Origin: Methanoregula sp.
GTDB lineage: Archaea > Halobacteriota > Methanomicrobia > Methanomicrobiales > Methanospirillaceae
Assembly: GCA_041645435.1 (NCBI GenBank)
Contig: JBAZQB010000001.1
Location: 186,001 to 250,000, forward strand
Direction: 5' to 3'
Length of the DNA: 64,000 nucleotides
Below are positions 17,052 through 25,559 of this stretch, piece by piece. Made by a program: the position numbers and the translations under genes. Every line of letters starts with the position of its first letter. Position 1 is the first letter of the stretch. The notes beneath the pieces are model-generated. The model worked only from the letters and a program-made list of their open reading frames with translations. It made no database searches and was not told the DNA's origin.

Positions 17052-18098
17052 ATGGATTTCTCCATAAATGCAAAAAGGATTGGCCATGGACATCGTGTGT
17101 ATATCATCGCCGAGCTTTCTGCCAACCACAACCAGGACTTCAATGAAGCGGTGAAGCTGATCTATGCTGCAAAAGAAGCAGGTGCCGATGCAGTAAAAAT
17201 CCAGACCTATACACCGGATACCCTGACGATCGAGTGCAACAATGAATATTTCCGGATCGGTAAAGGGACCCAGTGGGAAGGAAAAAATCTGCATGACCTG
17301 TACGGTGAAGCCTATACTCCCTGGGAATGGCAACCAAAACTCCAGAAAATTGCACTAGCGGCAGGTCTCCATTTTTTCTCCACACCTTTCGATCCCTCTT
17401 CCGTTGACTTCCTCCAGCAGATGGATGTCCCGGTATACAAAATTGCTTCTTTTGAGATTGTCGATATCCCGCTTATACAGAGGATTGCCCGGGTAGGTAA
17501 GCCGATCATCATGTCAACCGGTATGGCATCACTTGAAGAAATTGAAGAAGCGGTTGAAGCCATCCGGCATGAGGGTAATGATCAGATAGCACTCCTGAAA
17601 TGCACAAGTGCATACCCCGCCCTCCCGGATGACATGAATCTGAAGACCATTCCTGATATGGCAGCAAAATTTAATGTACCTGCAGGGATCTCCGATCACA
17701 CTTTGGGTACTACGATTCCCATCGCAGCCGTTGCTCTCGGGGCTTGCATTGTGGAGAAACACTTCACCCTGTCACGGAATACCCCCGGGCCTGACAGCAG
17801 TTTCTCGCTCGAGCCACAGGAATTCAAAACAATGGTTGATTCAATCCGTGTGATCGAGAGAGCATTAGGCAGTATAACTTATACCGCGACCGAACACGAA
17901 ATTGCAAGCAGGGTTTTCCGGAGATCATTGTTTGTAGTTGAAGATATTGCAGAGGGGGAAGTGTTTACCCAGAAGAATATACGATCCATTCGTCCAGGAT
18001 ACGGGCTCTTGCCAAAACATCTTCATAATATTCTTGGAAGACGAGCGAAAAAGAGTATTTGTAGGGGAACTCCGTTGCACTGGGATCTCATACAGTAA
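17052..18098 (+). CDS. pseI: PseI-like nonulosonic acid (pseudaminic acid) synthase
   Basis: 348 residues from ATG 17052; the frame extends to 16995 but that would overlap the methyltransferase. NeuB-family enzyme condensing phosphoenolpyruvate with the 6-deoxy hexose to form a nine-carbon acid. Visible: YIIAELSANHNQDF, GADAVKIQTYTPDT, YKIASFEIVDIPLI, MSTGMASLEEIEEA, SDHTLGTTIP and EKHFTLSRNTPGPDSSFSL. The C-terminal ~55 residues form the antifreeze-like SAF domain (RSLFVVEDIAEGEV, RPGYGLLPKHL). Last gene of the operon, ending inside a hairpin terminator. Confidence 0.93.
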   Translation: MDFSINAKRIGHGHRVYIIAELSANHNQDFNEAVKLIYAAKEAGADAVKIQTYTPDTLTIECNNEYFRIGKGTQWEGKNLHDLYGEAYTPWEWQPKLQKIALAAGLHFFSTPFDPSSVDFLQQMDVPVYKIASFEIVDIPLIQRIARVGKPIIMSTGMASLEEIEEAVEAIRHEGNDQIALLKCTSAYPALPDDMNLKTIPDMAAKFNVPAGISDHTLGTTIPIAAVALGACIVEKHFTLSRNTPGPDSSFSLEPQEFKTMVDSIRVIERALGSITYTATEHEIASRVFRRSLFVVEDIAEGEVFTQKNIRSIRPGYGLLPKHLHNILGRRAKKSICRGTPLHWDLIQ

Positions 18099-18128
18099 TT
18101 CACTCTTTTTTCGGAGTGAATTTTTTTT
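18098..18128 (+). terminator. Hairpin plus T-run terminator after pseI
   Basis: An 8-bp perfect stem (ATTCACTC at 18098-18105 with GAGTGAAT at 18114-18121) around an 8-base loop is followed by a T run (18121-18128). It starts at the last base of the pseI stop codon. The reverse strand has no comparable T run, so it serves the plus-strand operon. Confidence 0.65.
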
Positions 18129-18154
18129 AAAATTTTTGTAATGAGATTAAAAAA

Positions 18155-18227
18155 AGCCTCAGCCGTGATTTGAACACGGGACCTGCTGATTACAAGTCAG
18201 CCGCTCTGCCAACTAAGCCACTGAGGC
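18155..18227 (-). tRNA. tRNA-Thr(UGU)
   Basis: Folds into a full cloverleaf on the minus strand: acceptor GCCTCAG pairing with CTGAGGC, anticodon stem GCTGA/TCAGC around a seven-base loop with anticodon TGT, and T arm CCGTG/CACGG with TTCAAAT. The discriminator base is T, as usual for archaeal tRNA-Thr, and CCA is not encoded. A short T run (about 18149-18154 read in reverse) follows as a likely stop. Confidence 0.95.
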
Positions 18228-18421
18228 GCCATATACTATAGGAATTAACTGGTAAAAAAGATGGTGCTGATTGCGAATCGTTTACGTATGGAATTGATGA
18301 ACCATTCTGGCGGAATTTTGTCTTATGGTGGGTCTCACATGATGAACCTTTCAGCAGTTCCGTACAATCATCGCTCATATTTTAATAAAAGCCCCCAACA
18401 GTACAGATTAAGGATTATTTC

Positions 18422-19150
18422 ATGGAATCTGCCGGTTTTCTCCTTGTCATCGCTACTGGCATTGTTGTGATACTCTTATCGCTGGCACTGGATTTTCTCT
18501 GGGCCCGGTGTATGCCTGTCAGGTTTTTTTACTATTTCCTGCGTGCACCCGGCGTTGTAGTCCATGAATGCACTCATATCCTTGGTTGTCTGCTCACCGG
18601 TGCAAAAATCCGTAACGTGGTTCTTTTTTCCAAAGAGGGCGGATCTGTAACCCACAGCCCGCCGGTAATTCCGGTAATCGGCGATGTTGTTATCAGCACC
18701 GCACCGCTCTTCTGCATCCCGCTTGTCCTCTCGTTGTGCACATGGCTTTTTTCAACGTATTTCGGCTGTTCGTTTCCCAATCTTCCGCTTTCCATCGATT
18801 CGCCCGATACCGTGATACTCATGGGAGGGGGGATTCTGGGGATATTTACCCGGAACCTTGTAGTGCAGTTCAATGCATGGTTCCTTCTCTACCTTTACCT
18901 GGTCCTCAGCCTCATCCTTTCGGTGGCGCCGAGTATGCAGGATTTCAGGAATGCAGCGATTGGAATATGCATCCTTGCAGTCTCGGGCTTGCTTGTAATC
19001 TGGAGCCAGATCCCATGGGCTGTCAGTATTCTTTCAGAGATTGCAGGTATCATTGGAATGGGTTTTGCGCTCGGACTTGGCTTCGGGCTGATAGCACTGG
19101 TGCTTTCGTCTCCCCTTATCATTGTATGTCTCTACCGCAACGCTCCATGA
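18422..19150 (+). CDS. Membrane protein with HEXXH motif (M50-like)
   Basis: 242 residues with about six hydrophobic segments. An HECTH motif lies in VVVHECTHILGCLLTGAKI, within a hydrophobic stretch after the first membrane helix, as in site-2-protease/M50-like proteins. A later ligand motif of the NPxxDG type is not evident; SMQDFRNA around residue 178 could hold an Asp. A TATA-like TTTAATAAAA lies at 18381-18390. It ends 7 bases before the chosen mutS start, so it is probably cotranscribed with mutS and mutL. Function unknown; protease activity is uncertain. Confidence 0.6.
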   Translation: MESAGFLLVIATGIVVILLSLALDFLWARCMPVRFFYYFLRAPGVVVHECTHILGCLLTGAKIRNVVLFSKEGGSVTHSPPVIPVIGDVVISTAPLFCIPLVLSLCTWLFSTYFGCSFPNLPLSIDSPDTVILMGGGILGIFTRNLVVQFNAWFLLYLYLVLSLILSVAPSMQDFRNAAIGICILAVSGLLVIWSQIPWAVSILSEIAGIIGMGFALGLGFGLIALVLSSPLIIVCLYRNAP

Positions 19151-19157
19151 ACATCGA

Positions 19158-21887
19158 ATGCATGAAAGATCGGTATTAATTGATCCGGAAGGCTACATTT
19201 CTGCACCCATGGTCCGTGAGTCTCCACAGGCAGAACCCGATGATGCACTGGCAGGTCCCCGCCTAACCCCGGTAATGCGACAGTACCGTGAGCTCAAGGA
19301 AAAATTTGCAGATACCGTCCTCCTGTTTCGTATCGGTGATTTTTATGAAACCTTTGAAGAAGATGCAAAGATCATTTCCCGGGAACTGGAGATCGTGCTC
19401 ACATCCCGGTCAAAGATCGGTGACAATCCCATTCCGCTTGCCGGGGTACCCTATCACGCGATTGATGGTTATATTGCAAAGCTGATCAGCAAAGGTTACA
19501 AGGTAGCAATCTGCGATCAGGTCGAAGATCCCAAAACGGCAAAAGGGATCGTAAAGCGGGAGATTGTGCGGGTGATTACTCCCGGCACGGTAATCGATTC
19601 ATCCATGCTATCCTCATCCGCAGCCACGTACCTGATGGCCATCTGTCCTGACGACCGGAAAAAATCGTGGGGGATTGCGCTTCTCGATATATCAACCGGA
19701 GAATTTTTTGTCACCACCATTGACCAGGACGACCATCACCAGAACCTCCTGTCAGAAATAGCCCGGTATCATCCGGCAGAATGCATCCTGCCATTCACAG
19801 TAACGGAGGATTTGAAAGACAGGATACAGGAGCGCGGGGTTCTGGTCTCGCGGGTGCCGGATGCACAATTTGATGAGGAACGGGCAAACCGTCTCTTAAC
19901 ATCCCACTTCCGCGTGAGTTCGCTGGCCGGGTATGGGTGTGACGGTGAACCGGCTGCGATAGGTGCTGCCGGCGCAGCGCTTGCCTATGCACAGGAGACC
20001 CAGTACTCCCCGCTCCCCCATATCTCCAGCATGTCACAGCGCACATCAGCCCAGAGCATGATGCTTGATGCCATCACCCTGCGCAATCTCGAAGTGATGG
20101 AGAGCATTCGCGGGGGATCAAAAGGCGCAACCCTCTTCTCCAGCGTAAATCTCACAAAAACCCCGATGGGCAGCCGGCTCTTAAGCCGTCATCTCACCCG
20201 CCCGCTCACCGACATTAACACGATCAATAACCGCCTCGATGCGGTCGAATATCTTGCAGGACATACCGCAGAACGGCTTTCCCTTCGTTCTCATCTCACC
20301 CGTGTCGCGGATATTGAACGGATTGCCGCCCGTATTGCATACGGCAATGCCGGGCCACGGGATCTCCTCGCCCTTGCAGATTCTCTCCGGACGCTGCCGG
20401 AGCTCAGGAAACCATTAGCGGAACACGCTGACAAAAACCCGCCCCGGTTGTTGCAGGAAGCGCTCGAACAGATCCGGGATCTTCCGGAGACCATTGATCT
20501 TATACAGAGAGCAATCGTTGACGAACCCCCGGTAATCGCCCGCAATGGCGGCGTGATCCGGCGTGGCTATTCCCCGGCGCTCGATGAGATCACTGTTGTC
20601 CTGCATTCCGGCAAGGACTGGATTGTTGAACTGCAGGCAAACGAACGGGAGCTGACGGGTATCAAATCATTGAAAATCGGGTACAACCGGATCTTTGGCT
20701 ATTACATCGATATCACCAAGCCCAACCTGCACCTTGTTCCGGCGCATTATGAACGCAAACAGACCACGGCGACCGGTGAACGGTACACGCTTCCCGCACT
20801 CCGGGAGAAAGAGACCCTCATCACGAATGCCGATGAGCGGGTACTTGCGCTCGAACGGGAGCTCTATACCTCTCTTATAGAAACCCTGCAGAAACAGGTT
20901 GATGCCCTCCAGTCAATTGCCGCAGGTATCGCAACACTCGATGTTGCTGCAGCGCTGGCCGAAGTTGCCCAGACCCGGGACTATGTGCGCCCGCAGCTCA
21001 ATGACGGTGACGCGATCATGATCCGTGACGGGCGTCACCCGGTGGTTGAGCAGGGCGTTGCGGGAGGATTTGTCCCCAATGATACCGAACTTTCGGGCAG
21101 CCAGACCCAGATCATGATCATCACCGGGGCCAACATGGCAGGCAAGTCCACATATATGCGCACGGTCGCCCTCTGCTGCATCATGGCACAGGCCGGGAGT
21201 TTTGTCCCCGCCCGCCACGCCGGCATCGGCATCCTTGACCGGGTTTTCACGCGGGTGGGGGCATTTGACGACCTCGCAAGCGGGCAGAGTACCTTTTTTG
21301 TCGAGATGCTCGAACTGGCAAATATCCTCAACAATTTCACTTCCAGAAGCCTGGTGATTCTCGATGAGATCGGCAGAGGAACGAGCACGGTGGACGGCTG
21401 CTCGATTGCAAAAGCGGTGCTGGAATTCCTGCACGGAAAGACAACGACCGGACCCAAGACGCTTTTTGCCACGCACTTCCACGAGCTGATCGCCATGGAA
21501 GAGCAGCTCAAACGGGTGAAAAATTATCATTTTGCCGTTAAGGAAACCAAAGAAGAAGTGGTCTTTTTACGAAAACTCATCCCCGGCGCTACGGACAAGA
21601 GTTATGGTATCCACGTTGCCCGGCTGGCAGGAATACCAAAAAAAGTAACCGAACGGGCAGAAGTGCTCCTGTCTGACAGCATGAACCGGGCCGTGCCTGC
21701 CGGCACCCGTCCCCAGCGCTATACGCAGATCCTCCTTGTCGATGACCGTGCGGAAAGTCCCATTCCTGCCGAACACCCCACACTCCGGGCACTTGCCCGG
21801 ATCAACCCGGATGAGATGACGCCCATGCAGGCTCTCGCAAAGATTGCCGAACTGAAAAAGACGCTGGACCGGAATACCACGCCATGA
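19158..21887 (+). CDS. mutS: DNA mismatch repair protein MutS
   Basis: About 909 residues. Recognises mismatches and recruits MutL. Mismatch-binding motif FYE is present in LFRIGDFYETF near the N-terminus, the Walker A loop in ITGANMAGKSTYMR, and Walker B in LVILDEIGRGTSTVDG, followed by FATHFHELI. The chosen ATG at 19158 follows the previous stop by 7 bases; ATG 19209 is an alternative and an upstream TTG at 19122 would overlap the HEXXH gene. The gene overlaps mutL by 4 bases. It is of the bacterial MutS1 type; in archaea this pair is patchy, which is usually explained by lateral transfer. Confidence 0.96.
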   Translation: MHERSVLIDPEGYISAPMVRESPQAEPDDALAGPRLTPVMRQYRELKEKFADTVLLFRIGDFYETFEEDAKIISRELEIVLTSRSKIGDNPIPLAGVPYHAIDGYIAKLISKGYKVAICDQVEDPKTAKGIVKREIVRVITPGTVIDSSMLSSSAATYLMAICPDDRKKSWGIALLDISTGEFFVTTIDQDDHHQNLLSEIARYHPAECILPFTVTEDLKDRIQERGVLVSRVPDAQFDEERANRLLTSHFRVSSLAGYGCDGEPAAIGAAGAALAYAQETQYSPLPHISSMSQRTSAQSMMLDAITLRNLEVMESIRGGSKGATLFSSVNLTKTPMGSRLLSRHLTRPLTDINTINNRLDAVEYLAGHTAERLSLRSHLTRVADIERIAARIAYGNAGPRDLLALADSLRTLPELRKPLAEHADKNPPRLLQEALEQIRDLPETIDLIQRAIVDEPPVIARNGGVIRRGYSPALDEITVVLHSGKDWIVELQANERELTGIKSLKIGYNRIFGYYIDITKPNLHLVPAHYERKQTTATGERYTLPALREKETLITNADERVLALERELYTSLIETLQKQVDALQSIAAGIATLDVAAALAEVAQTRDYVRPQLNDGDAIMIRDGRHPVVEQGVAGGFVPNDTELSGSQTQIMIITGANMAGKSTYMRTVALCCIMAQAGSFVPARHAGIGILDRVFTRVGAFDDLASGQSTFFVEMLELANILNNFTSRSLVILDEIGRGTSTVDGCSIAKAVLEFLHGKTTTGPKTLFATHFHELIAMEEQLKRVKNYHFAVKETKEEVVFLRKLIPGATDKSYGIHVARLAGIPKKVTERAEVLLSDSMNRAVPAGTRPQRYTQILLVDDRAESPIPAEHPTLRALARINPDEMTPMQALAKIAELKKTLDRNTTP

Positions 21888-23680
21888 GCAGCAAAGAGAC
21901 CCCCCCGGTTATCCATGTCCTTGACCCGTCAACGGTTAACAAGATCGCGGCCGGAGAAGTAGTGGAGCGCCCGGCATCTGTGGTCAAGGAGCTGGTCGAG
22001 AATGCCATCGATGCCGGGGCCCGCACTATCCGCATAGATCTCTCTGCATCGGATGGCAGAATCAACTCCATACGTATCACTGATGACGGGTGTGGCATGT
22101 CACCTCAGGATGCTGCACTTGCATTTGTACCGCACGCGACCAGCAAGATCACCGATATCAAAGATCTCGATGTCATTCGGACCCTTGGTTTCCGTGGCGA
22201 AGCCCTCGCCAGTATTGCCGCAGTGTCCCGCGTGACGCTGGTCACCAAGCTCCACGGTTCGGGAACTGTTGCCGGCACAAGAATGGTAGTTGCTGGGGGT
22301 ACGGTAACTGAAACGATAGGTATTGGAGCTCCGGAAGGTACCAGCATCCTTGTTGAAGATCTTTTTTTCAATACCCCGGCCCGGAAAAAATTCTTGAAAA
22401 GCGTCAACACGGAACTTGCTCATATCCACACGATCATGGAAGGAGTCTGTTTTTCCCATCCGGAAATATCATTCCGTCTCTTTTACAACAACCGTGAACA
22501 GATGGTGACCGATCGTTCAACGCGCCCTCTCGATACAATCGCCCGCTTGTTTGGTACGGACACGGCAGAGCACCTCATCCCGGTCGATGCATCGGTTCCT
22601 ATTATGAAGTTGGCCGGACATATTTCGCGCCCGGCTCTGTCCCGAAAGGATGCTGCGCGGATGCTGGTATCCATCAACGGGCGCTTTATCTCCTCCTCCC
22701 TCATCAACGGGGCCGTCCGGGCCGGCTATGGCACCCTTCTTGCCAAAGACCGGTTCCCGGTTGCATTCCTCTCGTTGCAGATCGATATCGGGCTTGTGGA
22801 TGTGAACGTCCACCCGACAAAAAAACTGGTGCGTATTTCCCGGGAAAAAGAGGTTACCGAAATAATAAAAAAAGCAATATCGGACGCCTTGCTCAGTCAT
22901 GACCTGATCCCGGCAGTAGAATCCCCTGCTCAGTCACCGATATCTCTCCCGGATTACCCGGATAGTAAACCGGCCCGGCAATACATCCCGGCGGGTCCGG
23001 AACCCTCTGGCGTCTGTGAATCTACACATGCGGGAACCATTGACTCCGATGAACGTCTCCGCCAGACAGAGCTCGTGACCGGGCTCACCCCGGTACCGTC
23101 CCATCTCCCTGCAATGGAAGTCATCGGAGAGTTTGGCGGGATCTATATCCTCGCCCGCACCGTAACCGATGAACTGATGCTCATCGACCAGCACGCTGCC
23201 CATGAACGCATTCTCTATGAACAGGTGATCGCCCGTTCACGGTCCGGTCCCGTGTCCCAGGAACTCATCTCCCCGGTGATCATCCATTGCACTCCAAGAG
23301 AAGCATCCCTCCTGCGGGACCTTCTCCCGTCCCTGGCACAGGAGGGATTTGTGCTGGAAGAATTCGGCAAAACCTCCTTCCTTGTACGAGCGGTGCCGGT
23401 GGTACTCGGCAGGATGGAAGATACCGCAGTTATTGATGAGATCATCAGCGATCTGGTCGGCAGTAATGTTTCGCGTTCGGTGAACAACCGGGAAAAACTT
23501 ACCCGGATTATCGCATGCCGTGGTGCGATCAAGGCTGGTACGGTATGTACCCATGAACAATGCCAACGCATCATCAATCAGCTGAGGCTTACGCAGAATC
23601 CATTTACCTGTCCGCATGGCAGGCCAACGATCATAAGGTTCAGCAGGGCAGATCTCGATGCGATGTTCAAGCGTACCTAG
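21884..23680 (+). CDS. mutL: DNA mismatch repair protein MutL (endonuclease type)
   Basis: 598 residues. N-terminal GHKL ATPase with ENAIDAGA, DDGCGM, TSKI and GFRGEALASIAAV, then a linker (~residues 335-400), then the dimerisation domain. The metal-binding endonuclease motif DQHA-x2-E-x4-E is present in DQHAAHERILYE, along with ACRGAIKAG and CPHGRPT, so this is a nicking MutL, as in organisms without MutH. Start ATG at 21884 overlaps the mutS stop (ATGA). A T run near 23704-23712 may end the transcript. Confidence 0.96.
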   Translation: MSSKETPPVIHVLDPSTVNKIAAGEVVERPASVVKELVENAIDAGARTIRIDLSASDGRINSIRITDDGCGMSPQDAALAFVPHATSKITDIKDLDVIRTLGFRGEALASIAAVSRVTLVTKLHGSGTVAGTRMVVAGGTVTETIGIGAPEGTSILVEDLFFNTPARKKFLKSVNTELAHIHTIMEGVCFSHPEISFRLFYNNREQMVTDRSTRPLDTIARLFGTDTAEHLIPVDASVPIMKLAGHISRPALSRKDAARMLVSINGRFISSSLINGAVRAGYGTLLAKDRFPVAFLSLQIDIGLVDVNVHPTKKLVRISREKEVTEIIKKAISDALLSHDLIPAVESPAQSPISLPDYPDSKPARQYIPAGPEPSGVCESTHAGTIDSDERLRQTELVTGLTPVPSHLPAMEVIGEFGGIYILARTVTDELMLIDQHAAHERILYEQVIARSRSGPVSQELISPVIIHCTPREASLLRDLLPSLAQEGFVLEEFGKTSFLVRAVPVVLGRMEDTAVIDEIISDLVGSNVSRSVNNREKLTRIIACRGAIKAGTVCTHEQCQRIINQLRLTQNPFTCPHGRPTIIRFSRADLDAMFKRT

Positions 23681-23821
23681 ATCCTTTAACCCGTTCCATG
23701 TTCTAGTTTTTTTCTGAAACAATGTATAAATCGGGAACAATAATCGGTTTTGTCACGATCTGAATCATTATTATTCATGCCCGGAAACATCGTATGTTAA
23801 AAAATATCATCCGTTTTCCCT

Positions 23822-24706
23822 ATGAGATCCATAAAACCTGTTCAACAGACAACCCCGGAAGAGGATGATTGCATATTTTCCCAGAAATTTGATACGGTTA
23901 CGGGAATTTCAGAGTTCCAACTGATGGTACTTGACTATTACCACCAGCATGGCCGCACAATGGCGTGGCGCAATACCACTGATCCTTACAATATCCTGGT
24001 CTCTGAGATTATGCTCCAGCAGACGCAGGTGGAGCGTGTTATGATAAAATACCCGGAATTTCTCGCAGCCTTTCCTGATTTTGCTACGCTCGCACAAGCC
24101 CCGCTGGCAAATATCCTTGCAGTATGGCAGGGTATGGGATATAACCGGCGGGCGATATCCCTCCAGAAATGTGCACAACGGGTGATGAATGAATTCGGCG
24201 GAGTGATACCGGCAGATGCTGATACGCTTGCGACGTTTCCCGGCATTGGCAGGGCAACCGCTTCATCGATCTGCGCATTTGCTTTCAATATGCCGGTCGT
24301 ATTCATTGAGACCAATATCCGCAGAGTGTTCATCCACTTCTTTTTTTCTGATGCTGCATCCGTGAGCGATGCGGAAATACTCCCGCTTGTTGAGAGGGCT
24401 GTATATCGTGATAATCCCCGGATATGGTACTGGGCACTGATGGACCTCGGTGCCTTGCTTAAAAAAATTGTTGCAAATCCAAACCGGAGGAGCGCCCATT
24501 ACACAAAACAGTCCCCCTTTGAAGGATCGGACCGGAGGATCCGTGGCAGGATTATTGCATTACTCTTAGGAACCCCCCATCTTACAATGCATGAAATTGT
24601 GGCTGCATCCAGAGAGGATCCAGACCGGATTTTTCGGATTATCACGACACTGGAAAACGAGGGTTTCATCCGCTGCCTGCAAAACCGTTATTCCCTTGTT
24701 TCCTGA
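23822..24706 (+). CDS. MutY-like HhH-GPD glycosylase without iron-sulfur cysteines
   Basis: 294 residues. Adenine-glycosylase pattern: the catalytic-Glu segment SEIMLQQTQVERV (Glu62), the helix-hairpin-helix FPGIGRATASS, then FIETNIRRV where E. coli MutY has the catalytic Asp in LDGNVKRV; here that residue is Glu163. The C-terminal segment after DLGALLKK (about 208-240) contains none of the four cluster cysteines. A winged-helix-like tail follows (residues ~240-294), and no NUDIX-like domain is present. A TATA-like element at ~23721-23730 suggests its own promoter. It may excise A from A:oxoG or T/U from G mismatches; activity is uncertain given the changes. Confidence 0.75.
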   Translation: MRSIKPVQQTTPEEDDCIFSQKFDTVTGISEFQLMVLDYYHQHGRTMAWRNTTDPYNILVSEIMLQQTQVERVMIKYPEFLAAFPDFATLAQAPLANILAVWQGMGYNRRAISLQKCAQRVMNEFGGVIPADADTLATFPGIGRATASSICAFAFNMPVVFIETNIRRVFIHFFFSDAASVSDAEILPLVERAVYRDNPRIWYWALMDLGALLKKIVANPNRRSAHYTKQSPFEGSDRRIRGRIIALLLGTPHLTMHEIVAASREDPDRIFRIITTLENEGFIRCLQNRYSLVS

Positions 24707-24797
24707 CATATCCGAAAAAAGAAAACGTAAAAATGCCGCCAGACAACAATTGAAATAACCTGATTTCCTATACACGAGTAATTGAGGAGATGCCCTG

Positions 24798-25331
24798 ATG
24801 CCGGATCTCAAATCCATTCCCGATGATGTCAAGTGGCGGCTTGCTGCAGAGTATGCTGCCCGGGTTCCTGCAATGTATGATGTTGCATTCCGAAAGATAC
24901 TGGGAGAAAAATATGATGAGATCGAGCGGGAAATCTGGATCGAGCTCTCCTACAGGGCATTTTCAATCGTCCGGGATCTCGCGTTACCTGTCGGGAACGC
25001 ACACGATCTGGCAGAGAGTATGCGTACGGTCATGGCCATATTGTTTGGCCCGGACTACAAGAGCGAAACCATCGATGTATCTGATGATGGTTCCGTGATT
25101 CTTATCAAACGCTGCCCGTTCTTTGATACCGGATATGAGCTCGGTGCAACCGGGGAGCATACCTTTCCCCGCTGTATGGCCCTCACGCTCACTACGGTCC
25201 CAGCCTTAAAGAAAGACTATTCCGCACGATATGTCCGGTCAATGTGTACGGGTGATCGCCAGTGCGAGATCAAAATCAGTTTAGACAAAAAACCGGAAAC
25301 AACGGATAGCGGGAAAATAAAAAAGAGATAG
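24798..25331 (+). CDS. Hypothetical protein with conserved-looking cysteines (ATC-hydrolase-like)
   Basis: 177 residues, soluble. The C-terminal half has CPFFDTGYELG, then FPRCMALT and a closing MCTGDRQCEIKI. This resembles the cysteine pattern at the C-terminus of the L-2-amino-thiazoline-4-carboxylic-acid-hydrolase-like and V4R-like small-molecule-binding families, but I cannot assign it securely. A GAGGAG site stands about 10 bases before ATG 24798. Standing alone after the glycosylase gene, with no operon partner to suggest a role. Confidence 0.55.
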   Translation: MPDLKSIPDDVKWRLAAEYAARVPAMYDVAFRKILGEKYDEIEREIWIELSYRAFSIVRDLALPVGNAHDLAESMRTVMAILFGPDYKSETIDVSDDGSVILIKRCPFFDTGYELGATGEHTFPRCMALTLTTVPALKKDYSARYVRSMCTGDRQCEIKISLDKKPETTDSGKIKKR

Positions 25332-25370
25332 TTTTACCGGTCAAGGCCTGAGTTGCAGTCAGATCCCGGA

Positions 25371-25559
25371 TCATTTGAGATAATACCCGATAACCATGAA
25401 GATCAGGCCGATATAGAACATTATTGCAAACGGCAGGGAAAAGCCAAGGTTAATGGTGTCGAGGCGTTTTAAATCCTGCATGAGCATCATCGCTAAACCG
25501 ATCACAAAGAACATGACGCTTAACTGCATTTTGGTTGCTTTATCCATAGATACACTCAT
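25371..25559 (-). CDS. Small two-helix membrane protein
   Basis: 62 residues with two hydrophobic segments (LSVMFFVIGLAMMLM and LPFAIMFYIGLIFMVIGYYL). AAGGA lies directly before ATG 25559 and about 13 bases before ATG 25547, so the shorter start (58 residues) is also likely. No family recognised. The balanced membrane topology and ribosome binding site support a real gene. Confidence 0.5.
   Translation of the reverse strand: MSVSMDKATKMQLSVMFFVIGLAMMLMQDLKRLDTINLGFSLPFAIMFYIGLIFMVIGYYLK

Noticed and set aside
20913..21530. Minus-strand open frame of 205 codons inside mutS
   Set aside because: It lies wholly antisense to the conserved ATPase domain of MutS, has no family features, and reflects high GC codon bias in the real gene.
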